Positions 26,672 through 36,121 of a DNA stretch of 51,955 nt are shown piece by piece. The notes beneath the pieces were generated by a model that was not told the DNA's origin, searched no databases, and saw only the letters and a program-made list of their open reading frames with translations. Position numbers and translations under genes: made by a program. This DNA comes from Clostridium thailandense (GTDB lineage: Bacteria; Bacillota; Clostridia; Clostridiales; Clostridiaceae). Numbering within the stretch: position 1 is the stretch's first letter; each line of letters begins with the position of its first letter. The stretch covers positions 1-51,955 of the forward strand of contig NZ_JAEEGC010000089.1 in assembly GCF_019207025.1 (NCBI RefSeq), read 5' to 3'.

Positions 26672-28837
26672 ATGAATACAATATTAAGAATTTACAAAAG
26701 AGATCTTAAGAGAATAATCATAAATCCTGCTCTTATCATAATATTAATTGGCTTAATTATTGTACCAGCGTTATATGCTTGGATAAATATAATTGCTTCT
26801 TGGGATCCATATGGAAATACAAAAAATTTGTCAGTGGCAATAGTAAATAATGATAAAGGTGCAGCTTTCAAAAATATGCATATCAATGTAGGAAAGGAAG
26901 TAGCTGATAAATTAAAAACAAATCAAAATATAGGATGGACATTTGTTAATCAAAATGAAGCTGAAACAGGAGTAAAGTATGGCAAATATTATGCAAGTAT
27001 AACTATTCCAGAAGATTTTTCAAGAGATTTGTTATCTATTGCAACAAGTAAAGAACCAGAAAAAGCTAAATTAATTTATTCAGTAAATGAAAAAGTTAAT
27101 GCTATTGCACCTAAAATAACGAAAAGCGGATTAACAAGCTTACAAAGCGAAATAACATCATCTTTTACTCAAGAAGCGAGTACTACGGCGCTTAATTATA
27201 TGAATGCTTATGGGATTGAATTAGAAAAAGCCAGACCCGAACTAGAAAAGTTTATGAACTTAATATCTAATATAGATAATGATTTACCTAAGGTAGGAGA
27301 TGGCATAAATGCTGCATATCAGTTATCTAATGATATGCATAATTATATACAGAATATTGAAGGAAGCATTCCCATTGTAACAGATACTTTAAATAAATCT
27401 GCAAATATTGTTAAAGCGAGTAGCGATTTTTTGCTCAACGCTAAAAATAAAATGAAAAATATACCAACTAATGTTAATACAGATTTAACTACTGCAAAAA
27501 ATAATGTTGATTCAACAATAGAAAGTCTTAATAGTATTATTACTTCTATTAATCAAGGCAACGTTGATCAGATTCAAACGTTAAAATCAATATCCGATAA
27601 GCTTAATGCTGCAATTACAAGTATTGATAATAATATAAGTATGATGCAATCAATCAATAATGTTCTAAATAGTAATGCTGTATCTAATTTTATAAGTAAT
27701 TTACAAGATATACGAGATAGATTAGCTCGAGATAATGACAATTTAAATAATCTCATTAATACATTAAATAAAGGACAACAGATTTCTACTTCTGCGCTAA
27801 AAGCTATCATTCAAAATGTTACTATAGCTTCTCAGCTCATAAATGATTCAATAAACAATTATAATAACAATATTGCACCCCTTGTAACTAAGTTTACGGA
27901 TAATTCAATGGGAATAACAGATAATTCATTAAAACTCTTACAAAATGCACAAGACAATATGCCATTAATTAATAGCTTATTAAAAGATGCGGACGCAGCT
28001 ACTAACTTAGGAGTATCACAGATTAAAAATATTAAAGATAAGTTTCCAGCAATTCAACAATCTATACATAGCACTGTTGGTAAATTTAAAGACTTTAGTA
28101 GTGAACAAAAATTTAATGATATTATAAATCTACTTCAAAGCAATACGAAAGCAGTAAGTGATTTTTTATCTAATCCGATAACTTTGGTTCAAAATCGAGT
28201 GTTTCCAATACCTAATTATGGTTCAGCTATGACTCCTTTTTATACTACTCTTGCCATTTGGGTAGGTGCATTTACATTACTTTCGCTATTATCTATAAAA
28301 GTTGAACCTTTAGAGGATAATAAGAAAGTTAGCGCAAAAAAAGAGTTTTTTGGAAGATACTTGACTTTTGCTACTATTACAGTTATCCAAGCTTTGGTTA
28401 TTAGTTTAGGAAATCTTTTTATACTTAAAACTTATGCTTTAAATCCGATTATTTTTATACTATTTTCTGTGTATGTAAGCATAGTATTTATAATGGTCAT
28501 ATATACTCTGGTATCAGTATTTGGAAATGTAGGAAAAGCATTAGCATTAGTAATTATGGTATTACAAGTTTCTGCATCTGGAGGAACTTTTCCTATACAA
28601 CTCACCCCAAGATTTTTTCAAAACATAAGCCCACTATTACCTTTTACCTATGCTATAGGAGGTATGAGAGAAGCAGAAGGAGGGATTATTTGGAGTTCTT
28701 TATACTATAATATAGAAATTTTATCTATATATTTTTTTATATCAATAATAATTGCAATTTTTCTAAAAGAAAAAATCAATAAAAAATCTGAAAAGTTTAT
28801 CAGTAAAATAAAAGAAAGCGGTTTGATTGGAGAGTAG
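26672..28837 (+). CDS. YhgE/Pip family membrane protein
   Basis: 721 residues. N-terminal helix (about 14-36), then the family hallmark SVAIVNNDKGA and the YASITIPEDFS region. A long extracellular Asn/Ser-rich coiled-coil domain (about 170-510) is followed by five or six C-terminal membrane helices (about 525-705) of the ABC-2 permease type. Relatives include phage-infection protein Pip and the EsaA part of type VII secretion, but no other secretion gene is here. No ATPase is nearby. AAGGAG lies 14 nt before ATG, slightly far. Function: envelope or export protein, otherwise unknown. Confidence 0.85.
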   Translation: MNTILRIYKRDLKRIIINPALIIILIGLIIVPALYAWINIIASWDPYGNTKNLSVAIVNNDKGAAFKNMHINVGKEVADKLKTNQNIGWTFVNQNEAETGVKYGKYYASITIPEDFSRDLLSIATSKEPEKAKLIYSVNEKVNAIAPKITKSGLTSLQSEITSSFTQEASTTALNYMNAYGIELEKARPELEKFMNLISNIDNDLPKVGDGINAAYQLSNDMHNYIQNIEGSIPIVTDTLNKSANIVKASSDFLLNAKNKMKNIPTNVNTDLTTAKNNVDSTIESLNSIITSINQGNVDQIQTLKSISDKLNAAITSIDNNISMMQSINNVLNSNAVSNFISNLQDIRDRLARDNDNLNNLINTLNKGQQISTSALKAIIQNVTIASQLINDSINNYNNNIAPLVTKFTDNSMGITDNSLKLLQNAQDNMPLINSLLKDADAATNLGVSQIKNIKDKFPAIQQSIHSTVGKFKDFSSEQKFNDIINLLQSNTKAVSDFLSNPITLVQNRVFPIPNYGSAMTPFYTTLAIWVGAFTLLSLLSIKVEPLEDNKKVSAKKEFFGRYLTFATITVIQALVISLGNLFILKTYALNPIIFILFSVYVSIVFIMVIYTLVSVFGNVGKALALVIMVLQVSASGGTFPIQLTPRFFQNISPLLPFTYAIGGMREAEGGIIWSSLYYNIEILSIYFFISIIIAIFLKEKINKKSEKFISKIKESGLIGE

Positions 28838-28972
28838 TTGGTAGGGGATACTATAATTGAAGTATCTCTTTATCATTTCTTTAATCTGTGATAATTTAAA
28901 CTTGTAGTAATGATTTCCAAAAATAATACGATAAAAAATTAGGGGTGAAAAAATAGTAAAGGAGGAAAGAGT

Positions 28973-30208
28973 GTGTATATTAATAATATGGTGAGATATG
29001 CTTACTATTCGAATTTATGGAACAATAACGTGTCAACATCTAGTGCTCCTATGATTAATTCCGTGAATCAATCTGTAAGAACTGCACTTAAATCTACCGA
29101 AGTTAATAACGTAAGCAATTATAATATTCATAAATTAACTTCAGCAGTATCCTTGAAAACAGATGCTGAACAGCTATCAAAAAGTGCGAAAAAAATTACT
29201 AATAATACGGATAGCGGAACCTTTGCACAAAAGGTTGCTTTGTCCGAGGACAGCACTAAAATTACAGCTTCTGCAGAAAATGGAGCCTATAATACAACTT
29301 ATGCGATTAATATAGATCAAATAGCTAAGGCTCAAACAAACGCTAGTAATTTAGTGGACAAAAGTCAACTAAGTTCAATGCAGGCAGGAACTAATACCAT
29401 TAGTATTACATCTGGAGGAAAGTCTAAGGATATAGACTTTTCTATATCTAATGGGGATACTAATGAAGTAGCATTAAATAAAATGGCAAAAGCAATTAAT
29501 GCTTCTCAGTCTGGAGTAAATGCATTAATAGTAAAAGACAGTTCAGATAATAATATTAAGTTACAGCTTACTTCGGACAAGACTGGTACGAGCAATGTAT
29601 TTTCTATTACTGATAAGATTGGAAATTCAGTAGCAAGTACAGGGATAAATAGTATTAGTTCAAATGCAGCGGATGCTAAATATAAGTTAAATAATATTGA
29701 ATATACTTCTAATAGTAATGAAGTAACTACAGGTGGAGTAACCTTCACTTTAAAGAATACAACAAGTAATGCAGTTAAAGTAACAGTTAAGCAAGATAGC
29801 AGTAAGATTGGTGAAGATATAAACAATTTTGTCCAAGATTATAATAATCTCATTAAAGATGCAAGAAACAGCGGAATAAGTAATAGTAATGCATTAAAAG
29901 GAATTAACTCAATAATTGATAGAAGTAAAAGCAGCTTAGAGAAAATAGGAATTACTGTAAATAAGGATGATACTCTTTCTGTAGATAAGAACAAACTCAA
30001 CAACAAAATAGAGAATGATATTAAAACGGTAAAAGATACCTTTAATAGTTATCAAGGCGTAGCAACTAAGATTAAAAATTATTCAAGTTCAATTGCAAAA
30101 AATCCATTTACAGCAGTTGGAGTTAATACTATAGATGTTTATAATAAAGGATTAATATCATCCTCTAACTATTTAAATCAAGGTTCAGTATTAAATTTAT
30201 ATCGTTAA
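28973..30208 (+). CDS. Orphan FliD-like (flagellar cap-related) protein
   Basis: 411 residues. Residues about 75-125 look like FliD_N (VALSEDSTKITASAENGAYN, then YAINIDQIAKAQ), and about 285-390 like FliD_C (INNFVQDYNNLIKDARNSG, then LEKIGITVNKDDTLSVDKN). The middle is a beta-rich D2/D3-like region rich in Asn, Ser and Thr. There is no signal peptide. GTG start after AAAGGAGG. It lies outside a flagellar operon and is shorter than usual FliD. It may be an alternative cap or adhesin, exported by the flagellar route. A terminator follows. Confidence 0.7.
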   Translation: MYINNMVRYAYYSNLWNNNVSTSSAPMINSVNQSVRTALKSTEVNNVSNYNIHKLTSAVSLKTDAEQLSKSAKKITNNTDSGTFAQKVALSEDSTKITASAENGAYNTTYAINIDQIAKAQTNASNLVDKSQLSSMQAGTNTISITSGGKSKDIDFSISNGDTNEVALNKMAKAINASQSGVNALIVKDSSDNNIKLQLTSDKTGTSNVFSITDKIGNSVASTGINSISSNAADAKYKLNNIEYTSNSNEVTTGGVTFTLKNTTSNAVKVTVKQDSSKIGEDINNFVQDYNNLIKDARNSGISNSNALKGINSIIDRSKSSLEKIGITVNKDDTLSVDKNKLNNKIENDIKTVKDTFNSYQGVATKIKNYSSSIAKNPFTAVGVNTIDVYNKGLISSSNYLNQGSVLNLYR

Positions 30209-30292
30209 AGCTTAATAAAAAACTATTTCTAATTGGATCTCATTTTGTTTGCTAGCACCCCTCAAATTTTACAAATAAAACGAGATATGAAT

Positions 30293-30328
30293 AACGGACT
30301 GCAAATGAGTACTTGCAGCCCGTTTTTG
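30293..30328 (+). terminator. Intrinsic terminator after the FliD-like gene
   Basis: AACGG-A-CTGCAA pairs with TTGCAG-C-CCGTT and is followed by TTTTTG. Confidence 0.75.
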
Positions 30329-30589
30329 TATTTCTTAATATATGAGCTTACATTCGCAGGATATATCATTATTAAATTAACCATTTATTAAAAATACGTT
30401 TTTATAATAAATAAAATTTAAAAAATAGATAATTAAATAATCAAAAATAAATATATTACCTTATTAAATATATGTACGCTATTTATTCAATATGCTAAAA
30501 TGTAAATAATTCAAATGCGAACTCATGAGTTTCAGTAAATATATATTTAAACTTTAGTTTTGTACAATAATAAGAAGAGGAGCATTAAT
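30329..30589. other. AT-rich leader region of the asparaginase gene
   Basis: About 260 nt (380 nt counting back to the FliD-like stop) with no open frame, riboswitch or clear palindrome that I recognise. It presumably holds the asparaginase promoter and possibly sites for the Lrp/AsnC regulator encoded downstream. Confidence 0.35.
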
Positions 30590-31573
30590 ATGAAAAAAAT
30601 TATTATAATATTTACTGGTGGAACAATATCTATGAAGAAAGACGAAACTAGTAATGCAGCAGTACCAACTATGAGTGGAGAGGACATATTAAAAGTTACT
30701 CCGGGGATTAAAAATATTGCAGATATTCATTTTTTAGATTTTGGCATGCTGCCAGGCCCACATATGACACCAGAAAAGATGTTAGAGTTATCAAATATAA
30801 TAACTAATAAAATTGAAATTGAGGGATATGATGGAGTTGTAATTACTCATGGAACAGATTCACTTGAGGAGACAGCATATCTTTTAGATTTGACTTATAA
30901 TGGATCAAAGCCAGTAATATTTGTAGGTTCAATGAGAAATAGTTCAGAACCTGGATGGGATGGACCTCCGAATCTAATAGATGCGGTACATACTGCCATA
31001 TCCGAGGAATCAAAAAATAGAGGAGTTATGGTAGTAATGAATGGGGAAATACACTCAGCTTCTCAGGTAACTAAAACAAACACTCATACATTAGATACCT
31101 TTAAAAGTAAAGACTTCGGGCCTATCGGGTTCGTAGATAATAATAAAGCATATTTTTACTATAGCTATACTAAAAAGCAATATATACCTGCAAAAGAAGT
31201 TGACAGTAGTGTAGATCTTATAAAATGTGGATGTGGTATGGATGATCGTATCTTAAAATTCTGTGTAGATTCTGGAAGTCATGGAATTGTAATTGAAGGT
31301 ATGGGAAGAGGTAATATTCCTCCAAAAATGGTTTCAGGAGTCGAATATGCATTAAGTAAAAACATACCAGTTGTCTTGGTTTCACGATGCCTTATGGGTA
31401 GAGTCCTTGATGACTATGGCTACGAAGGAGCTGGAAGAGAACTTACTGAAAGAGGCGTAATTCTTGGAGATAATCTTCCAGGACAAAAGGCTAGGATAAA
31501 GCTTATGGTAGCACTAGGTCACACTAAAGAAGTATCAAAAATTAAAGAAATATTCGAGAAAAATTATTACTAA
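30590..31573 (+). CDS. L-asparaginase (cytosolic, AnsA-like)
   Basis: Hydrolyses asparagine to aspartate and ammonia. 327 residues. First catalytic Thr motif FTGGTISM near residue 9, second motif HGTDSLEETAY near residue 87, and GSMRNSSEPGWDGP. No signal peptide, so it acts in the cytosol. ATG at 30590 follows AGAGGAGC; the open frame to 30560 has no site. It is first in a set with an Lrp/AsnC regulator and aspartate 4-decarboxylase, which suggests an asparagine breakdown pathway. Confidence 0.92.
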   Translation: MKKIIIIFTGGTISMKKDETSNAAVPTMSGEDILKVTPGIKNIADIHFLDFGMLPGPHMTPEKMLELSNIITNKIEIEGYDGVVITHGTDSLEETAYLLDLTYNGSKPVIFVGSMRNSSEPGWDGPPNLIDAVHTAISEESKNRGVMVVMNGEIHSASQVTKTNTHTLDTFKSKDFGPIGFVDNNKAYFYYSYTKKQYIPAKEVDSSVDLIKCGCGMDDRILKFCVDSGSHGIVIEGMGRGNIPPKMVSGVEYALSKNIPVVLVSRCLMGRVLDDYGYEGAGRELTERGVILGDNLPGQKARIKLMVALGHTKEVSKIKEIFEKNYY

Positions 31574-31644
31574 AAATTAAGCACAAATTTCAAAATAATA
31601 AATATGGATTAAAAATAAGATCTCTTTTTCTAGGAGGAGTATTT

Positions 31645-32091
31645 ATGGATTCTACAGATTATAAAATTATAGAAATACTTTTAGAAGATGGCAGAATGCC
31701 TATGAAAGAACTTGCACAAAAAGTAGCACTTAGTGCTCCAGCAGTAGCTGAAAGGGTAAAAAGACTTGAAGAAGACGGCATAATAACAGGCTACAAAGCA
31801 GTAGTAGACTATGAAAAGCTTGGAAAAAAGATTAATGTACTTATAAATGTAGGCATGAATGTTCAAAGGGCAGAAAAGTTTATGGAATTTGTTAAAAATG
31901 AAAATTCTATAATTGAATGTCATCATGTTACAGGCCCTTACTGCAAGATTTTGAAAGCTAAATTTGAGGATATAGCAAGTTTGGAAAATCTTATTGGTAA
32001 GATACAGCAATTTGGCAATACAGAGACATTTATAATACTCTCTTCAATAGAAAAAGAACATATAATAAGTTACGAAAAAATACCTAAGTAA
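31645..32091 (+). CDS. Lrp/AsnC family transcriptional regulator
   Basis: 148 residues. N-terminal winged HTH (MDSTDYKIIEILLEDGRMPM, then ELAQKVALSAPAVAERVKRL, residues 1-50) and a C-terminal RAM (AsnC_trans_reg) effector domain with CHHVTGPYCKI. Such regulators bind amino acids. Lying between asparaginase and aspartate decarboxylase, it most likely senses asparagine, aspartate or alanine and controls these two genes. AGGAGG precedes ATG. Confidence 0.9.
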   Translation: MDSTDYKIIEILLEDGRMPMKELAQKVALSAPAVAERVKRLEEDGIITGYKAVVDYEKLGKKINVLINVGMNVQRAEKFMEFVKNENSIIECHHVTGPYCKILKAKFEDIASLENLIGKIQQFGNTETFIILSSIEKEHIISYEKIPK

Positions 32092-32193
32092 GTTGTTTTG
32101 TAAAATAAATACCTAAATATTTAACTTTGTATATAAAAAAGATAAAAATATCAATTATATAGCAAATAGAGCTTAAACAGGAGGATGTATATT

Positions 32194-33828
32194 ATGAATA
32201 ACTTTAGTCTTCAACGTAAAGAAATTGAAAAAATTTATGGTAAAATTAGTCCATTTGAACTTAAAGATAAATTAATTGGTCTTGCAGAGGAATCAAAAGA
32301 AAGCGGTACACATTCATTACTTGATGCAGGTAGAGGAAACCCTAATTGGATTGCAGCAACACCAAGAGAAGCTTTCTTCACCTTTGGACAGTTTGCTATT
32401 GAAGAAAGCCGTAGAGTATGGAGTGAAAATGATTTAGCTGGTATGCCAAAGAGAGAAGGAATTTCAGAGAGGTTTATAGAATTTGTAAAAAATCACCAGG
32501 ATGCTCCAGGAATTGATCTTCTTAGTAAGATGATTAATTATGGTGTAACAGTTAAAGGCTTTAAGGCAGATAATTGGATTCATGAACTAGCAGATGGAAT
32601 TATTGGTGATAACTATCCTCAACCAGATAGAATGTTAAGACATATTGAAAGTGTTGTTAATGATTATCTTATTCAGGAATTATGCTATAATGAACCACTT
32701 GAAGGAAAGTTTAATGTATTTGCTGTTGAAGGGGCTACTGCAGGAATGTGTTATATCTTCGATAGCTTAATTGCAAATAATATATTATCAAAAGGTGATA
32801 AAATTGCACTTATGGCGCCAATTTTCACACCTTACCTTGAAATACCTCATCTACCACGTTATAATTTTGATGTTGTTAAAGTTTTAGCTGACGAAACAGA
32901 TGAAAATGGAAACCGCATATGGCAATATTCTTCTTCAGAGATGGATAAACTAAAAGATCCAGATATAAAAGCATTATTTATAGTTAATCCAAGTAATCCA
33001 GCATCCATTGCAATGAAACATGAAACTATAAATTATTTAAAACATATAGTAGATAACTATAACTCTGATTTGATGATTATTTCAGATGATGTATATGGTA
33101 CTTTTGTGGATGACTTCCGTTCAATAATGGCTGATTTACCATATAATACAATAGGAGTATACTCTTATTCAAAATACTTTGGAGTAACTGGTTGGAGGCT
33201 AGGGACTATTGCCCTTTATGAAAAAAATGTATTCGATAAATTACTAAGAGAACAGGATGAAGACAGAAAAGAGAGAGCAAGAAGACGTTATTCAGGAATT
33301 TCCACTGACCCTGATTCAATTCCTTTTATAGATAGAATAGTAGCAGATAGCCGTCAGGTGGCACTTAATCATACTGCAGGGTTATCAACACCTCAACAGG
33401 TTCAAATGGCATTCTTTTCGTTATTTGCTATAATTGATAGAGAAAACAAATATAAACAATTAACAAATAGTATTTGCCGCCGTCGTAAAAAGCTTCTATT
33501 TGATGGTTTAGGATTGGATTTGAGGAAAGATCCTTTTGATGCTTCTTACTATACTCAATTTGATTTATTGGAGTGGGCAAGCCACAATTACGATGATGAA
33601 TTTGCAGATTATTTGCAAAATAATTATAAACCAGTAGATATTCTTTTAAGATTAGCAGAACAATCTTCTATTGTACTATTGAGTAGTAGCGGCTTTGATG
33701 GTCCAGAATGGTCTATTAGAATATCTCTTGCTAATCTCAATGATGAATCTTATCCTAAAATTGGACAGGTACTTCGCAAAATATTAGGAGACTATGTTGC
33801 AGAGTGGAACGAATCTCAAAATTCTTAA
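32194..33828 (+). CDS. aspD: Aspartate 4-decarboxylase / aspartate aminotransferase
   Basis: PLP enzyme that converts L-aspartate to L-alanine and CO2, with side aminotransferase activity. 544 residues, the usual length, which is about 130 longer than simple aminotransferases because of N-terminal and internal insertions. Signatures: LLDAGRGNPNWIA near the start, IVNPSNPAS, and the PLP lysine in YSYSKYFGVTGWRLG near residue 325. ATG at 32194 is 10 nt after AGGAGG; ATG 32185 touches the site and is rejected. The aspartate/alanine exchanger AspT that often accompanies it is not in this window. A terminator follows at 33913. Confidence 0.92.
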   Translation: MNNFSLQRKEIEKIYGKISPFELKDKLIGLAEESKESGTHSLLDAGRGNPNWIAATPREAFFTFGQFAIEESRRVWSENDLAGMPKREGISERFIEFVKNHQDAPGIDLLSKMINYGVTVKGFKADNWIHELADGIIGDNYPQPDRMLRHIESVVNDYLIQELCYNEPLEGKFNVFAVEGATAGMCYIFDSLIANNILSKGDKIALMAPIFTPYLEIPHLPRYNFDVVKVLADETDENGNRIWQYSSSEMDKLKDPDIKALFIVNPSNPASIAMKHETINYLKHIVDNYNSDLMIISDDVYGTFVDDFRSIMADLPYNTIGVYSYSKYFGVTGWRLGTIALYEKNVFDKLLREQDEDRKERARRRYSGISTDPDSIPFIDRIVADSRQVALNHTAGLSTPQQVQMAFFSLFAIIDRENKYKQLTNSICRRRKKLLFDGLGLDLRKDPFDASYYTQFDLLEWASHNYDDEFADYLQNNYKPVDILLRLAEQSSIVLLSSSGFDGPEWSIRISLANLNDESYPKIGQVLRKILGDYVAEWNESQNS

Positions 33829-33912
33829 AATTTATAAACACATACAGCCAAAAGTAAAATTGTACTCTGCTTTATGAGTCTAAGCTTCAGCCCTATAAAA
33901 ATTTTTAACTCC

Positions 33913-33956
33913 AAAAGCCTATGTTGTGGTAGATAACCATGATATAGGCTTTTTTT
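33913..33956 (+). terminator. Intrinsic terminator after aspD
   Basis: AAAAGCCTAT pairs with ATAGGCTTTT and continues into a T run. An inner TGGT/ACCA stem extends the hairpin. Confidence 0.75.
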
Positions 33957-34027
33957 GAGAATATATAATAAAAATTTGCAGAAACTAAATGAGATGGACA
34001 AAAGTTATTTGAGAGGGGGATTTTAGC

Positions 34028-35089
34028 ATGCCTAGTATTAACATGCTTTCTTCTGCAGAAAAAGTAAAAGGTCAAGGTGTGTTGGCTGCTTATATTGAGC
34101 AAGTCAATTTAGTTAAAAATGGACTACAAGATAACTTTAAAGTAAGTGTAAACAACTTTAAAATATGCGACATAATGCATTACCATACCATTGATTTTAA
34201 ATTTTTTTTAAGTCTACCTTTTGTAAAATTAGTAGGTACAAGTGTCGCCTATGTTCATTTTGTTCCAGATACTATAGATAATAGTTTGAAGTTACCCCAT
34301 ATTATAAAAGAACTAGTTTATAAATATATAATTTGGTTTTATAAAAGTATGGATTATTTAGTAGTTGTAAATCCATGCTTCATTGATGTCTTGAAAAAGT
34401 ATGAAATAGAAGAAAAAAAGATAACTTATATTCCTAACTTTGTGTCGGAAGAAAATTTTTATAAATATGAAGAAGAGAGTGTAAAAAAGATAAAACAAAA
34501 ATTTAATATTCCATTGAAAAAGTTTGTAGTTTTAGGTGTAGGTCAAGTTCAGCATAGAAAGGGTATACTAGATTTTATTAGAGTTGCAGAAAAACTTCCG
34601 CAGATTCAGTTTATATGGGCAGGTGGCTTTTCTTTTGGCAAAATAACAGATGGATATAAGGAATTAAAAAAAATCATGAAAGCGCCACCTAAAAATGTAA
34701 TGTTTCTAGGGATTATTGAAAGAGAAAAAATGAATGATATTTATAATATTGCAGATGTAATGTTTTTACCTTCTTATAACGAATTGTTTCCTATGTCTAT
34801 TCTTGAAGCTATGGCATTAAAAATTCCTATACTCTTAAGGGATTTAGATATTTATCATAACATTTTGTTTGATTTTTACTTAAAAGGAAAAGATGTAATG
34901 GAATTTACACAGTGCATAGAAAATATAGAGAATAACGAAAAAAGCTATAAATTATGGTGTAAAAAATCATGGCAATGTCATCAATTTTATTCTAAAGAAC
35001 ATGTTTTAAGTATGTGGAAGCAGTTTTATGACAAAATATACCATGAGAAGAATAAAAGAAAATTTAGGAGAAGCTTAAATGAAAAATAA
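34028..35089 (+). CDS. GT4-family glycosyltransferase
   Basis: 353 residues of GT-B fold. N-terminal acceptor domain beginning MPSINMLSSAEKVKGQGV; C-terminal nucleotide-sugar domain with GVGQVQHRKGILDFI and the E-x7-E motif in NELFPMSILEAMAL. No membrane helix. GAGAGGGGG precedes ATG. It overlaps the LPG-synthase-type membrane gene by 11 nt and faces a second GT4 gene beyond it. This trio is typical of firmicute glycolipid or lipoteichoic-acid anchor synthesis, which is the likely role; substrates are not proven. Confidence 0.85.
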   Translation: MPSINMLSSAEKVKGQGVLAAYIEQVNLVKNGLQDNFKVSVNNFKICDIMHYHTIDFKFFLSLPFVKLVGTSVAYVHFVPDTIDNSLKLPHIIKELVYKYIIWFYKSMDYLVVVNPCFIDVLKKYEIEEKKITYIPNFVSEENFYKYEEESVKKIKQKFNIPLKKFVVLGVGQVQHRKGILDFIRVAEKLPQIQFIWAGGFSFGKITDGYKELKKIMKAPPKNVMFLGIIEREKMNDIYNIADVMFLPSYNELFPMSILEAMALKIPILLRDLDIYHNILFDFYLKGKDVMEFTQCIENIENNEKSYKLWCKKSWQCHQFYSKEHVLSMWKQFYDKIYHEKNKRKFRRSLNEK

Positions 35090-36098
35090 AAAACTAAATA
35101 TAATTGTTGTAGCAATTTCAGCTTGTATTTTTTTTTCATTTTTTATTTTTAATAAGGGTTTCGGTTCTCTAATCAAAGAATTAAAAGCATTAAATATGTA
35201 TTGGATTTTTTTTGCCTTAATGAGTATTATTTTATTTTGGACATTTGAAACAATGATTCTACACACGATAACAAAAAAGCTTTATTCTAAAGAGTATTCA
35301 TTTTTTCAATCAGTAAAATTTCAAATGGTTGGGCAATTTTTTGGTGCTATTACACCTTTATCAGCTGGAAGTCAACCTGCTCAATTGTATGAAATGACAA
35401 AATATGGAATACCCGCAGGACTTTCAGGCTCTATATTAATGATAAAATTTATGCTGCATGAACTAATAAATATATTTTATTTATTAGTAGCATTGTTGTT
35501 TAGGTTCAGTTATTTCAATTCTAAAATTAAGCATTTCACATATTTTGCCCTTTTAGGCATTGTAATTAACATAGCAGTCATGCTATTTGCAATATTAGTT
35601 GTAGTAAATAGAAGAATAACAGAAATTATTATGCAGTTTATTTTAAAAATATTAGGCGCTATTCGAATCTTAAAAGATGTAAAAGCAAAACAGAAAAAAG
35701 TTGAAGAGGAATTAAAAAGCTTTCATAAAAATGCACTATTAATGAGAGAACATATAGATATGTGTACTTATGTTTTAATTTATACACTTTTTCAATGGCT
35801 TACTTATTTTAGTATTCCATATTTCATCTATAGAGGTTTTGGATTTAATTATCAAGATTTGTGGACTATTATGGCTGCACAAGTTTTCTTAACAGTTTTT
35901 ATGTCAGCAATACCTCTTCCTGGAGCAGAAGGAGGAGCAGAAGGAGGGTTTTATGTAATTTTTAAATTATTTTTTAAATCTAATACTATCATTACAGCTC
36001 TTTTTATATGGAGAGTACTTACATATTATCTATCTATTGCAGTATCAAGTGCATTTATTTTAGCAATTTCTAATACACATTTAAGAAAAAAATGCTGA
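35079..36098 (+). CDS. Lysylphosphatidylglycerol synthase TM-region/UPF0104 family membrane protein
   Basis: 339 residues with about eight membrane helices and no soluble catalytic domain. Family motifs FFGAITPLSAGSQPAQLYEM and PLPGAEGGAEGGF are present. The family corresponds to the flippase half of MprF, and stand-alone members usually sit with glycolipid glycosyltransferases. Its start overlaps the GT4 gene (translational coupling), with GGAG upstream. Likely role: moving or organising a glycolipid in the membrane. Confidence 0.88.
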   Translation: MKNKKLNIIVVAISACIFFSFFIFNKGFGSLIKELKALNMYWIFFALMSIILFWTFETMILHTITKKLYSKEYSFFQSVKFQMVGQFFGAITPLSAGSQPAQLYEMTKYGIPAGLSGSILMIKFMLHELINIFYLLVALLFRFSYFNSKIKHFTYFALLGIVINIAVMLFAILVVVNRRITEIIMQFILKILGAIRILKDVKAKQKKVEEELKSFHKNALLMREHIDMCTYVLIYTLFQWLTYFSIPYFIYRGFGFNYQDLWTIMAAQVFLTVFMSAIPLPGAEGGAEGGFYVIFKLFFKSNTIITALFIWRVLTYYLSIAVSSAFILAISNTHLRKKC

Positions 36099-36120
36099 CA
36101 GTACTAGGCTGCAGCATTTT
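36089..36120. terminator. Bidirectional terminator between convergent glycolipid genes
   Basis: AAAATGCTG pairs with CAGCATTTT. It overlaps the stop codon of the membrane-protein gene and abuts the stop of the minus-strand glycosyltransferase. Confidence 0.7.
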
Positions 36121-36121
36121 G

